From Kitagawia praeruptora (lineage: Eukaryota > Streptophyta > Magnoliopsida > Apiales > Apiaceae), in assembly GCA_037693485.1 (NCBI GenBank), contig CM075354.1, forward strand, positions 156,079,501 through 156,143,500: a stretch of 64,000 bases of DNA, given 5' to 3'. The notes under the pieces are model-generated. The model was not told the DNA's origin. It saw only the letters and a program-made list of their open reading frames with translations, and made no database searches. Position 1 is the first letter of the stretch; each line of letters begins with the position of its first letter. A program made the translations under genes and the position numbers. Below, piece by piece: positions 48,204-58,899 of this stretch.

Positions 48204-49492
48204 TGTTGAGTACTGAATACGATAAAAGAATACAGAGGGGGGGTGAATGGATTCTTGAACTTTTATTTTCTTGAGTCTATGTAGCAGATAGGTGTTTGTG
48301 TGTGCAAGGTGTAGGTGCGGATAAAGAACAACACAAGACACAATATCACTTTAATCTAATGTATTATTAGATAAAGGTTGCTACAATCTGTGAATACAAA
48401 TGATAGTATTCTCAGCTTTGTTTTTCTCAGAGAGATATAGCTTACAACGTATGAAAAAAATGACTCACAAAAGTTAATAACTAAGGAAGTGAGGCTATAT
48501 CCTTATAGAACATGGATACAACCTACTTACTACAAATGAGGTAGCTAAAACAATTTACTTTCTAGTCTGTCTATCTTATTTGAGTAAGTGTCCAAACGGT
48601 TACAGATTTGACTTTGCAAAGCCTGTTCAGATCCACTTCTTTAGCCCTTTGTCTCTTCTATATCTCTCCAAGCTTCCTTGTAGGCTTTCCAGAGCACGTT
48701 AAAGATTGTGGTCCATAAAGTGCATTGGCTTGTTGCAGGTTTCTCACTTGTACAATTTCTTCAGTATTTTGTCTCCAAGAATGTATTCGAGAAGTGACTA
48801 AGTAAGTGATTCGAGAACTAGAATTGACTTGATCGATAACTCTGAGTTCTCGAACACTGTTATATTGACATATCGATCCACTTCTCGAATATCTCTTTCC
48901 CGTCAGGATTCCTTGAGTTGTCGAATAGAACATTTGACTTATCGAATCCTCGAGATATCGAATAGCTTTCTGAGTCCTCGAGATATCGAATGGAACTTTG
49001 ACTTGTTGACTCTTTGAGAACTCGAATACCACTTTGACTTGTTGACTTCTTGAGTTCTCGAATAGAGTAGTAGACATATCGAATCTCTGAGATATCGAAT
49101 GAGATATCGAACAGTGTATTCAGAGATATCGAATAGTGTCTTGAGATATCGAATCCCTAACTTCTCGAATGCTGGACTTCTCGAATAGACAAAACTACTT
49201 CTCGAATTGGTACTTAGGCAAATTCTTCATTTCTTCAAATCCCAACTGTGATTATTTGACAGTCTTTATCTTCTTGCTTGAGGCATGAACCTTGGAACTT
49301 CTTTCAAGCATTATTCTTGACTTTATAAGTACAGTTACACAACTAGGATTTGGTGCCTATTACAAGTACAAAACAAGTAGAGACTCTACAACTAGAGGTT
49401 CCCTCAGTTAAGAGGTCATGTAAGTAATGCAAAGCATTACAAATAATTAGGCTTGTTATTAGATGTAAATAGGCACGCCTCTGTGACTAACA
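48204..49492 (-). repeat. 5' LTR (element orientation) of the inner copia
   Basis: Partner of 36177-37465. Differences seen include TTGAACTTTTA versus TTGAATTTTTC near the start and GTAAATAGGCACGCC versus GTAAACAAGCATGCC near the end. Confidence 0.93.
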
Positions 49493-49497
49493 AAGTG

Positions 49498-49533
49498 TGT
49501 AATCTGGGAATAACAATTAGTATCAGAGCAAGC
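49498..49533 (+). other. End of outer 5' LTR and primer binding site
   Basis: After the inner insertion and the AAGTG repeat, the outer LTR resumes and ends AATAACA at 49515. ATTAGTATCAGAGCAAGC follows; it is one base off the usual TGGTATCAGAGC primer site for initiator tRNA-Met. Confidence 0.8.
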
Positions 49534-49574
49534 TTCTAACATATTTGAAGTTTAAAGATCAACACACTTCCAAC

Positions 49575-51380
49575 ATGTCTAAGAAGGATTATGGAGTAAA
49601 GATACCAGTTCTTGATAGAGAAAATTACTTTCACTGGAAAGTAAAAATGCGTCTACATCTCATGTCTATTGATGAAGGTTTTGTAGATTGCATTGAGAAG
49701 GGTCCTCATGTTTGAATGAAGACTGCAGCAAGAGTTGATCTTGCTGAAGATGCACCAGACGTTTAAATTCCCAAACCTGCTTCTGAGTGGAGTCTTGAAG
49801 ACACGGAAGAAGTCAATAAAGACAAAAAGACCATGAATATTCTGTTCAATGGTCTAGAAACAGACATGATTGACAATGTTATCAACTGTACTACCTCCAA
49901 GGAAGTATGGGACATTGTACAAACTCTTTGTGAAGGAACAGAACAGGTAAGGGAGAACAAGATGCAACTACTAATCCAACAGTATGAGCACTTCCACTTC
50001 AAGAGCGGAGAAACATTGAATGACACATTTAGTAGATTTCAAAAGCTACTAAATGGCTTGAAACTGTATGGAAGAATCTACCAAGTGAAAGATTCTAATC
50101 TCAAATTTATGAGATCACTGCCCAAAGAGTGGAAGCCAATGACTGTTTCTCTGAGAAACACTCAAGAGTACAAGACATTTACTCTTGAAAGGCTCTATGG
50201 AACTTTAAAGACATATAAGCTAGAAATAGAGCAGGATGAAGAGATTGAGAAGGCCCAAACGAAAAGTGGGTCAGTTGCACTTGTTGCCAACTTGGAGCAG
50301 AAGGAAGAGAAGAGGATAGAAGCTGCTAAATCTACACCAAACAGGGAGGTTTGTGAAGGTAGAATAGAAACAAGCAAGAGCAAGGAAAAAGTGTCTGAAG
50401 GAATGAGTGTCCTTCAGCAGGATGAATTGGATGAGATAGATGAGCATTTAGCCTTTCTATCTAGGAGATTCTCTAAGCTAAAATTCAGAAGAATCTCTGG
50501 GGTGACCAAGCCATTTAACAAGGATTATTCCTCAAGCAACTTTGTGGATAAATCCAAAATTAAATGCTACAATTGTGAAATTGCTGGTCACATGATAAGT
50601 GAATGCAGGAAGCCCAGATCTGAGAACAAGGCAAAGTCAACTGAAGTTGCTGACTATAAAAAGAAATATTTTGATCTTCTCAGATAGAAATGAAAGGCAT
50701 TCATGATCCAAGAGTATGACTGGGCTGCTGATGGAAATCATTCTGATGATGATACTGAATATGTCAACCTTGCATTGATGGCTGATTCTGAGCAGGAAGC
50801 AAGTTCATCTAGCAATCAGGTATTTTCTACTAATCTCTCTGAGCTCACCAAAGAGGAATGCAATAGTGTTATATATGAAATGTCTACTGAACTATATCAC
50901 TTGAGTGTTACTCTTAAATTACTTACTAAGGAGAACAATATGATTAAAGAGACTAATCTGTTTTTAATTGATAGAAATGCTGCTCTAGAAATTCAATTTC
51001 TAAAATTTGAGAAAATGAGAGTTGATTGCAATGATGCTAAAAGTGAACTTGAAGCTGTGCTAAAAAGAGAACTTATTTTAAAAGAGCAGCTTGAAAAGGA
51101 ATAAGGGATAATTGCTAAATTTCAAAGCTGTAGGAAAATTTCACAAAACATAGTAGAAATCCAGGGAATAGAATCATTTGTGAAGGAGACCTGGAATAAA
51201 AACAAGAAGAAGCTAGAACCTTGCCTTGAGGATCTAGAGACTATTTGTGAATCAACGGATAGTGATCATCCGTTGCAGATGAAGCATCAACGGATGAGAG
51301 ATATCCGTCGACTAACAAAAAGTTTGTTAATAAAGGGGAACTCAAGAAACTGGATATTGAGTATGGTCTAGTTGCCAAGA
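49575..51380 (+). pseudogene. Gag of outer copia (broken)
   Basis: ATG at 49575 (MSKKDYGVKIPVLDRENYFH). Stops in frame: TGA 49713-49715, TAA 49764-49766, TAG 50685-50687, TGA 50691-50693, TAA 51102-51104; the frame then slips between about 51330 and 51370. UBN2-type capsid features are clear (TSKEVWDIVQTLCEGTEQVR; FSRFQKLLNGLKLYGRIY), followed by zinc knuckle CYNCEIAGHMISEC (about 50568-50610) and a coiled-coil stretch at 50850-51100. The TCAACGGAT motif occurs three to four times at 51252-51310 inside this region. Same domain order as the inner element, but clearly a different family. Confidence 0.78.
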
Positions 51381-52235
51381 ACTTTGTTACTGGTGAGTGT
51401 AGCCAAACCAAATCTAGTGGGAAGGCTAAGACAGGTGATTTACACAAAAATACTGTTGGTAAATTAGATAATGAAAATGTAGAAATTGAGGGTAAAAAGA
51501 AAAAGAACAGGAATGGTAAGATAGGCATCAACAAGAAAAATAATTATTCTCCTGACAAGTTTGCTCCTAGAAAAACTTGTGGTAATTGTAATAGTGTCAA
51601 TCACTTATCTTCTAATTGCAAGTCTGTTAAAAGGGCTACTGTTCATATACCTCAATCCATGCCATGTATGCCTGTAATGCCTGGTTTATATCAGAATGCT
51701 CATTTTGCAAATACGAACATGCCATATGTGCCTAATCCTTATTTTCAATCTGTGAATATGCCTCAAATGTCATGGAACATTCCAAGCATGAATAACATGT
51801 ATGCTAATCTTCCACAAATGCATGCACCAAATATTTATGCAAAAGAGCTCTTGTCGAACCCTATCACTCAAGCATCTACACCTAAAATGAAGATTGCTAA
51901 GAGTGCAAAACCAAAGGCTAACAAGAAAGGACCCAAGGAAACTTGGGTACCAAAATCAACTTGATTTGTTTTTGGAATGTGTGCAGGGAAATAGAAGGAA
52001 TCTATGGTACCTAGACAGTGGATGCTCTAGGCACATGACAGGAGATTCAACCCTGCTCATAGAGTTCAAGGAGGCAGCTGGCCCTAGAATTACCTTTGGA
52101 GATGACAGCAAAGGATATACTAAGGGATATGGCTTGATTTCAAAAGACAATGTCATCATTGAAGAAGTGGCCTTAGTTGAAGGTTTGAAGCACAATTTGC
52201 TTAGTGTCAGTCAAATCTGTGACAAAGACTATTAA
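51381..52235 (+). pseudogene. Second knuckle and protease region of outer copia
   Basis: In a shifted frame, a CGNCNSVNHLSSNC knuckle lies near 51583-51624, then a Met/Pro/Asn-rich spacer (51650-51850) ending TWVPKST at 51963. The next frame has the aspartic protease DSG at 52014-52022 within YLDSGCSRHMTGD, continuing to a stop at 52235 (YKDY-type end, GACTATTAA). The inner element lacks this protease segment. Confidence 0.75.
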
Positions 52236-52286
52236 GCAAGGTTCACAAAAGAAGCCTGTGTTGTTTCTACCAAGGAAAACAACAAT

Positions 52287-53070
52287 GTGGTGTTGACAGG
52301 CTTTAGAAAAGGAAATGTTTACATAGCTGACTTCAATTCAATATGCTCAGAATCCATTACTTGCCTCTTCAGCAAAGCAAGAAAGGATGAGAGTTGGCTA
52401 TGGCATAAGAAGCTGTCACATTTGAATTTTAAAGTTATGAATGACTTGGTAAGAAAGGATCATGCTAGAGGAATCCCTCAATTGGAACTCAACAAAGATG
52501 GATTGTGTGATGCCTGCCAATTAGGGAAACAAAAGAAATCATCTTTCAAGAGCAAGACAGAGTCATCCATTGTTAAGCCACTTCAATTGTTGCATATGGA
52601 CTTATTTGGTCCAGTAAATGTCATGTCCAGTAAATGTCTTTCAAGAGCAAGACAGAGTCATCCATTGTTAAGCCACTTCAATTGTTGCATATGGACTTAT
52701 TTGTTGTAATTGTTAAGTAGATGATTTTTCTAAGTTTACATGGACCTTGTTTCTGCACTCCAAAGATTATGCAAGTGAAATCACCATCAATCATCTCAGA
52801 TTAGTAAATAATGGTTCTGAAGTCAAAGTACAAAGAATCAGGAGTGACAATGGCACTGAATTCAAGAATTCCACAATGAAGACTTTCTGTGAAGAGAATG
52901 GAATTGTCCATGAGTTTTCTGCTGCCTGAACACCTCAACAAAATGGGGTTGTTGAAAGGAAAAACAGAACTCTCATTGAAGCAGCTAGAACAATGTTAAG
53001 TGAATCATGGTTACCAACATATTTCTGGGCTGAAGCTGTCAACACTGCATGCTTTACTTAGAATATTTTT
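52287..53070 (+). pseudogene. Integrase of outer copia (broken)
   Basis: GAG-pre-integrase [14 protein letters not shown]...CDACQLGK, integrase core residues in [17 protein letters not shown] and [10 protein letters not shown] direct duplication of about 66 bp (52542-52607 repeated at 52637-52702) shifts the frame just after the first catalytic Asp. TGA at about 52927-52929 and TAG at about 53059-53061 interrupt the rest. Confidence 0.78.
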
Positions 53071-54855
53071 TTGGTCAACCAATCTAGAGGAATGACTCCT
53101 TATCAGTTGTTCACCAACAAGAAGCCAACTTTAGTTTTCCTTCATGTCTTTGGATGTAAGTGTTTTGTTCTAAGGAATCATGTAGATCACTTGGGCAAAT
53201 TTGAAGCAAAGGCAGATGAAGCTATTTTTGTTGGATATGCAGCAGGAAAAGCCTATAGAGTCTACAATCTAAGAACCAACATTGTTATGGAATCTGTACA
53301 TGTTGTGTTTGATGATCAAAAGATTCTAGGTCTAAATGATGAAGGCTTCCATGAAAAGTTGAAATTTGAAAATGAGGTAGAAGGAAGAATGTACAATGAT
53401 GATGATGAGGAAAATGAAGATCATGACCATGAAAAATCACCAAGATTTGTTGGTCCAACTAGAAGTGATGCTCACACTGGAAATGAAGCATCTGTTGACA
53501 GGCATTCTCATGCATCCGTCGACAGGCAAAATGGAGCATCCGTTGATAGACAGAGAGATGCATTCGTTGATAGTCAACTTCATAATTCCGCAAGGACAAT
53601 AAACTCAGGGGGAGTTTCTCAAATTCAAAACTCAATGACCAATCAACAAGATCATGCTCATTTAAATGAAGCAACCTCATCCAGATCAAACCTTCCACCT
53701 CCAAGAAAATGGACTAGAGATCATCCATTTGAGTTAATCGTTGGTGATTCAAGTTCAAGAGTCCAAACTAGAAGGACCACACAAGAAGAATGCCTATACA
53801 GTAGTTTCCTGTCTCAAGAGGAACCTAAGAAAGTGGAAGATGCCCTTCTAGATCCAGATTGGGTCTTAGCAATGCAAGAAAAGCTAAACCAATTTGAAAG
53901 AAATAAAGTGTGGAAGCTTGTGCCCAAACCTGATGATAGAAGTGTCATAGATACTAAATGGGTTCTCAAGAATAAGACATATGAAAATGCCATAATTGTG
54001 AGGAATAAAGCTAGATTAGTGGCAAAGGGCTATTCTCAAGAAGAAGGGATAGATTTTGATGAAACTTTTGCTCCAGTGGTAAGACTTGAGTCAATTAGAA
54101 TCTTCCTAGCCTATGCAGCACATGCCAATTTCAAAGTCTATCAGATGGATGTCAAAAGTGCCTTTCTAAATGGGGAACTGGAAGAAGAGGTCTATGTCCA
54201 TCAACCTCCTAGATTTGAAGATCCAGAATTTCCAGAATATGTATATCTTCTCATTAAAGTACTTTATGGTTTGAAGCAAGCACCAAGAGCCTGGTATGAC
54301 ACTTTATCTCAATTTCTTTTGGAGATTATCTTCACTAGAGGTACAGTAGATAAAACCTTATTTCATATAAATGTCAATGGTTCTTCAATACTTGTTCAAA
54401 TCTATGTACATGATATTATTTTTGGGTCTACAGATGAGAAGCTTTGTAAAAGGTTTGCCAAACTTATGCAAAGTAGGTATGAAATGAGCATGATGGGTGA
54501 ATTAACTTACTTTCTTGGTTTACAAGTGAAGCAAGTTAATGAGGGAATTTTCATAAGTCAAACAAAATATATTTATGATCTCTTAAAGAAATTTGACTTA
54601 ATGAATTGTGCCCCTGCAAAAACACCTACTACCACCGCAACTAAGCTTGAGTTGAATATTAAGAAAAAGTCTGTGGACATCTCAAGCTATAGAGGCATGG
54701 TAGACTCACTTCTATATCTAATAGCCAGTAGACCTGATATAATGTTTTCTACTTGTCTTTGTGCTAGATTTCAAGCTGACCCTAGAGAGTCTCACTTGAT
54801 TGCTATTAATAGAATTTTCAGGTATCTCAAGGGAACACCAAACCTTGGCATTTAG
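53071..54855 (+). CDS. Reverse transcriptase region of outer copia (inactive)
   Basis: 594 residues: integrase C-terminal part ([20 protein letters not shown]), an acidic linker holding repeated ASVDRQ-type residues, then RT with [11 protein letters not shown] and [14 protein letters not shown]. The catalytic motif at 54403-54414 reads YVHD instead of YVDD, so the first catalytic Asp is His. The frame stops at TAG 54853-54855, where Trp is usual (LG-x-WY). The repeated residues are the translation of ATCCGTTGACAGG-like motifs at 53487-53575. Confidence 0.8.
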   Translation: MVNQSRGMTPYQLFTNKKPTLVFLHVFGCKCFVLRNHVDHLGKFEAKADEAIFVGYAAGKAYRVYNLRTNIVMESVHVVFDDQKILGLNDEGFHEKLKFENEVEGRMYNDDDEENEDHDHEKSPRFVGPTRSDAHTGNEASVDRHSHASVDRQNGASVDRQRDAFVDSQLHNSARTINSGGVSQIQNSMTNQQDHAHLNEATSSRSNLPPPRKWTRDHPFELIVGDSSSRVQTRRTTQEECLYSSFLSQEEPKKVEDALLDPDWVLAMQEKLNQFERNKVWKLVPKPDDRSVIDTKWVLKNKTYENAIIVRNKARLVAKGYSQEEGIDFDETFAPVVRLESIRIFLAYAAHANFKVYQMDVKSAFLNGELEEEVYVHQPPRFEDPEFPEYVYLLIKVLYGLKQAPRAWYDTLSQFLLEIIFTRGTVDKTLFHINVNGSSILVQIYVHDIIFGSTDEKLCKRFAKLMQSRYEMSMMGELTYFLGLQVKQVNEGIFISQTKYIYDLLKKFDLMNCAPAKTPTTTATKLELNIKKKSVDISSYRGMVDSLLYLIASRPDIMFSTCLCARFQADPRESHLIAINRIFRYLKGTPNLGI

Positions 54856-55347
54856 TACTCAAGAGATTCTGGTTTTGATCTAATTGGCTATTCAGATGCA
54901 GATTATGCAGGTTGCATAATTGATAGGAAAAGTACTACAGGTTCCTGTCAATTTTTAGGAAACAGGCTTGTATCATGGTTCAGCAAGAAACAGAACTCAG
55001 TCTCCACTTCTACAGCTGAAGCTGAGTACATTGTTGCTGGAAGTTGTTGTGCACAGATTCTTTGGATGAAAAATCAACTTATAGACTATGGTCTAAAAGT
55101 TGAGAAGATTCCAATTTTCTGTGACAACACAAGTGCTATTGCCATCACAGGGAATCCAGTGCAACATTCGAGAACCAAACATATTGACATCAAATACCAC
55201 TTCATTAGAGAGCATGTGATGAATGGTACAGTAGAAATGCACTTTGTGCCAAGTGAAATGCAGATTGCAGATATCTTCACCAAGCCTCTTGATGAATCCA
55301 CATTCACAAGATTGGTAGGTGAACTAGGTATGCTTAATCTTTCATAA
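54856..55347 (+). pseudogene. RNase H of outer copia
   Basis: Same frame as RT after one TAG. DADYAGCIIDRKSTTGSCQF, TAEAEYIVAGSCCAQILW, FCDNTSAIAITGNP and HIDIKYHFIREH are typical copia RNase H motifs. Ends GELGMLNLS at 55347. Confidence 0.82.
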
Positions 55348-55459
55348 TTCCTAGTGATATTTGATCATACTGTTTTGCAGCTAGAAATGTGTTTTGATTT
55401 ACTTGAGAATTAAAAACTCTCAGGAAAAAAAAATTGCAGAAATTTTGTCTAAGGCAAAA

Positions 55460-55606
55460 TTAGCTTATCAACGAATATCCTTTTATCCGTTGGTAGTATA
55501 AACACATTATTAGATTTTTGTATGTCAATGGATAACAGGTTGTCCACGTCATCGACGGATAAACTGTTTCTCAACCGTCCATTCTATATCCGTTGATATA
55601 CATTTC
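55460..55606. promoter_or_regulatory. TCAACGGAT motif cluster before the outer extra ORF
   Basis: TATCAACGAATA (55466), TATCCGTTGG (about 55484), GTCAATGGATA, CATCGACGGATA (about 55552) and ATATCCGTTGATAT (about 55587) fall in about 140 bases between pol and the internal TATA box. Two of the five are exact for the core CCGTTG/CAACGG and the others are one-base variants. Confidence 0.75.
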
Positions 55607-55741
55607 TTTTTAATTATAGTCATTGGTAAACGTGTATATCTAGTCATGGTTGTACTTATTTTCTTTTCATTATAATCTGACAGTTACTTTTGACCAATGG
55701 AATAATTACTTTTAATTATTTCATTTTTAACTCTTGAAAAA

Positions 55742-55748
55742 TATAAAA
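55742..55748 (+). promoter_or_regulatory. Internal TATA box before the outer extra ORF
   Basis: AAATATAAAAGGCTG is a strong plant TATA context. A pyrimidine-rich leader (CTCTCACATCTCACTTTTATCC) starts 17-38 bases further on, and the extra-ORF ATG is at 55857. Confidence 0.65.
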
Positions 55749-55856
55749 GGCTGACATGTGCTCTCACATCTCACTTTTATCCATTTTCAAGAATCTCATA
55801 AGTTAACTGCATCTTCTTCACTAAATCTCTCTGCAACAAAAGATCAAACACTACAA

Positions 55857-57191
55857 ATGGCGCATATTGTTAAGATGATGTCTTCCACTGGGTTCACCTA
55901 TGAGAAGAACAATTTCACGGCCTTTGTTGATACAGTGAATGCTCCTGAAGCTTATCACACCTTGATGAATTTCGTGAAGAAATGTAAACCATCATATGCT
56001 ATGACTGCCACCACTCCTCTAATCCACGAGGTAATTGAAGAGGTGTGGGCATCTGCTGAGTACAATGGCACAAACGGTACACTTGCTTTTTCTTTAAAGG
56101 GTAAAAACTATGTAGTTAATTCTGATGTGATAACTGCTTGTTTAAAATTGCCTGAGAATAACTGTCTGGAAGTACCCAGTAATGCTGAAATTGTTGTCAT
56201 GCTTAATTCCATAAATTATTCCCTTAGTACTGAGAACTTAGGGAAAATTGTTTGGAAAGGAATGGTTAAAGAATGGAGTTATTTTTGTGATGCCTTCATT
56301 AAATCTTTTTCAGGAAAAATTAGTAACTTTGATGTTGTTACCCATTCCATGCTAGTTATGATGTGTATGCTTTTAACTGATAAATTTTATAATTTTGGCA
56401 CACTAGTCATGTATGAAATAGCAGCAAAGTTAGGTAAAAAGGAAACTAAGAGCAAGAATATCTATTTTGCTAGATTTTTGATGCTCTTAGCACTGCATGT
56501 ATCTGAGAATGATCTATCCATTGCTAACCCGGATAGCAAGTTCACATGTTTTGTTCAGGAGAAGAGAGTCTTAAGTGATTTAATTCGAATGAACTCAAAT
56601 GCAGAAGTACAATTGGTATATCTACCAATTGTTCAGGTAACTATTTCTAACCTTGAAACTCATATCTCCAATCCCCAAATTTCTTTGCCTTCTAGTGTCA
56701 CAATGGAGTCTGTAGTTGTGACCAAACAGGCTCCTACCAAAGTGACCAAATCCAAAGTTCCAAAATCACAATCTAAAAAGCAAACCTCAAGTGTCTCTCA
56801 AAAGACACCTATTGTAAAACCTACCAAAACTCTTGAGGGGAGTGTAAAGGTGGTAGTGAGTGGTGAGGGACAGGGTAAACATCAAAGAAGCCCTAAGGAT
56901 AAGGAAGGTGAGGCAGGTGCAACCAACATTTCAGTCTCTCAAAAGACTGTTAATGAACCTTCAAGCCAAATTCTAGTTACATCCTCTCAACAGGGTGTGA
57001 CTACTGAATCAAGTTCCCCACAAGGAACACTGCACAAAAGGGCCAGAGACACAGCTAGTCCCATCTCAAAAACCTATGAAAGAAGAGTGAAAGCTAAAAC
57101 CATAGGGGTATCACAGGGTACACACACAATACAAGAAACTGTACCTTCTCAAACTCAGGTTGATGTGGCTCCAATAAATGTGGAGTCATAG
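55857..57191 (+). CDS. Extra 3' ORF of outer copia, N-terminal part
   Basis: About 444 residues from MAHIVKMMSSTGFTYEKNNF (ATG 55857, in the context ACAAATGGC). The first 290 residues are a folded-looking domain with a Trp-containing helix (IHEVIEEVWASA), KNYVVNSDVITACLKLPENN, VKEWSYFCDAFIKSFSGKIS and YFARFLMLLALHVSE, homologous in order to the inner element's 41377-42357. After it comes a Lys/Ser/Pro-rich basic linker (PTKVTKSKVPKSQSKKQT) that could bind nucleic acid. An upstream frame extension to 55758 begins at or before the expected transcription start. Stopped by TAG at 57189-57191, where Gln would fit. Confidence 0.65.
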   Translation: MAHIVKMMSSTGFTYEKNNFTAFVDTVNAPEAYHTLMNFVKKCKPSYAMTATTPLIHEVIEEVWASAEYNGTNGTLAFSLKGKNYVVNSDVITACLKLPENNCLEVPSNAEIVVMLNSINYSLSTENLGKIVWKGMVKEWSYFCDAFIKSFSGKISNFDVVTHSMLVMMCMLLTDKFYNFGTLVMYEIAAKLGKKETKSKNIYFARFLMLLALHVSENDLSIANPDSKFTCFVQEKRVLSDLIRMNSNAEVQLVYLPIVQVTISNLETHISNPQISLPSSVTMESVVVTKQAPTKVTKSKVPKSQSKKQTSSVSQKTPIVKPTKTLEGSVKVVVSGEGQGKHQRSPKDKEGEAGATNISVSQKTVNEPSSQILVTSSQQGVTTESSSPQGTLHKRARDTASPISKTYERRVKAKTIGVSQGTHTIQETVPSQTQVDVAPINVES

Positions 57192-57742
57192 CCCCTTGAT
57201 CTTAACCTTCAAATCTAAACACATGACAATCCATCATCACCAACTCTCTCTCTGGATGTGGACATGATCTCCACATCAATCCCTGATTCTCCATCTTTAA
57301 GACTCATGGAGAAGCCCCACTCTCAAATTGATGGTCATCATCTTTTAGATGATTTGTTGGATCATCAATCTACTTTTCCAGAATTCTCAACACAGACTGT
57401 GGCCTCCAACTTAAAATCAATCTCCACAGATTCAGTGTTGGTTTTCTCTTCAACAGATTTTTCTTTTCCTTCTTCAACGGATATCCTTCATCCATTGACA
57501 AGTGTTCTCCATCAACGGATATGCCTACTCCAAGCCATCAGTTGACAACTGTAACTATCTCTTCAACAGATATTTCTTATCCGTTGATAGCTCATTTTCC
57601 ACATAATACAAGTGAATTATCTGACATTCCAATGTCAAGTGGAGAAGAGCTAGTGGCAGTTGAAACACTTCTAGGACTGAGGGAAGGGAGTGAGAGTCTG
57701 CCTTTAGAGCAGGCAAAAGGAGAGCAAAATGATGAGAGCTGA
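57192..57742 (+). pseudogene. Extra 3' ORF of outer copia, Ser/Thr-rich linker (broken)
   Basis: Continues the preceding frame to 57545 after TAG (57189) and a TAA near 57216, then shifts frame (57521-57742). It is a Ser/Thr/Asp-rich disordered linker. The STD residues come from repeated TCAAC(G/A)GAT motifs at 57451-57590, the same word that marks the LTR. Confidence 0.5.
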
Positions 57743-57807
57743 CCATTTCTTCCGGTCAGGCAAAAGGAGAGATTGAGAGTTCCACCTTAGTAGGTGAAGG
57801 TGAGGGT

Positions 57808-58896
57808 GTGAGAGGTGTGAGCCAAGGGGAGCCCTTGATGCAAGAAAAGAGAGATGAGAGGAGAGAAGGGACTACAAGTGAGTCAATGGAGGTTAATAAT
57901 GCAACCAAGGAAATGGAATATCAAACAGAATATCAGTCAATGATTGACTCCATTTCTTTGGATGCTGAAACTTTTATTTCTCCACCTGCCTATCAAGTTC
58001 TGGCACGCCAAAGCAATGTGGAAGCAGAGGAGGCAATGCACCTAGTGTACACCTCACAGTCACTACAAATAGCTAAGGAATCTTTAGAAGCTATGCCATC
58101 CATTGCTAAAGATGAAGACTTTGAAGAACTTGTCAGTGAAGCCAGCCAAAGCACTAAGGATGAAAGTGATAGCAGTATTCATGATTGGAAATATGCTACT
58201 AGCTACAACTATCTTGACCTTGATAAAGAGATCATAAGGCAATATAAATCTGCCCTGGCTGAGCACCGAAGTGCAGATCCACAAAGAAAGGTTGTTCTTC
58301 AACAAGCAATTGACTCTTTCAAGTTGCAAAAGATGCAAATGGTGATTCAAAGATCAAACTTAGAGGCAGTCAAGCAAGAAATCAAAGATGTGAAGATTTC
58401 TGTGGATTCCAAATTAGAGCAGTTGGCTCCTACAGCCACTCAGAGGGTGTTGCAACAAAGATTCATCAAAGAAGACAACTTGGCCAAGTCTGTGCAACAA
58501 CTCAACACAAGAGTGGAAAAGATGGAATCCCAGATGGAGCAATTTCTTCAACATCAGAAAGTGCAAACTCAACTTTTGGAACAGTTAGTTCTAGCATCTA
58601 CTTCTATTCGAACCCTTGATGCTAACAAAAAGGGGGAAAAAGTGGAAGAGGCTGTGGTAACTATAACTCAAATCATACTTTCTGAAAGAAGAGAAGCAGC
58701 AAGTGAGGGGGAGCAGCAGCCTACCATAGTGGTCAATCCATATGAATTTATTGTCCAAGCTTCCCCCAGCAAATCCAAACCTCTACTATCTGAAGAGTTT
58801 GATCTCTCAAACATGATAGAAGAGGAAAAGCTAGCCAAGATTGGAGTCCTACAAAAGATAAGAGAGGAACAAAATGCAAGGATAATAAGGTCATAA
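57808..58896 (+). CDS. Extra 3' ORF of outer copia, coiled-coil part
   Basis: 362 residues, predicted helical. QLNTRVEKMESQMEQFLQHQ and DSFKLQKMQMVIQRSNLEAV show heptad spacing. This corresponds in position and character to the central coiled coil of the inner element (38236-40677). It ends at TAA 58894-58896 in the same frame as the next piece. Confidence 0.58.
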   Translation: MRGVSQGEPLMQEKRDERREGTTSESMEVNNATKEMEYQTEYQSMIDSISLDAETFISPPAYQVLARQSNVEAEEAMHLVYTSQSLQIAKESLEAMPSIAKDEDFEELVSEASQSTKDESDSSIHDWKYATSYNYLDLDKEIIRQYKSALAEHRSADPQRKVVLQQAIDSFKLQKMQMVIQRSNLEAVKQEIKDVKISVDSKLEQLAPTATQRVLQQRFIKEDNLAKSVQQLNTRVEKMESQMEQFLQHQKVQTQLLEQLVLASTSIRTLDANKKGEKVEEAVVTITQIILSERREAASEGEQQPTIVVNPYEFIVQASPSKSKPLLSEEFDLSNMIEEEKLAKIGVLQKIREEQNARIIRS

Positions 58897-58899
58897 AGG

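Larger units (their letters stand above)
36177..49492 (-). mobile_element. Inner copia element with extra 3' ORF
   Basis: 13,316 bp on the minus strand, inserted in the 5' LTR of the outer element with target duplication AAGTG (36172-36176 and 49493-49497). LTRs are 36177-37465 and 48204-49492, 1,289 bp each, differing at roughly two dozen sites by eye. Primer site next to 48204, polypurine tract next to 37465. Gag-pol (48158 to 43200) is one frame with four TAG stops; the protease region is deleted and RT lacks six residues. The extra 3' ORF region lies at 42357-37638. The words TCGAAT and TTCGAGAAC recur in the LTRs and upstream of the extra ORF. Confidence 0.95.
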
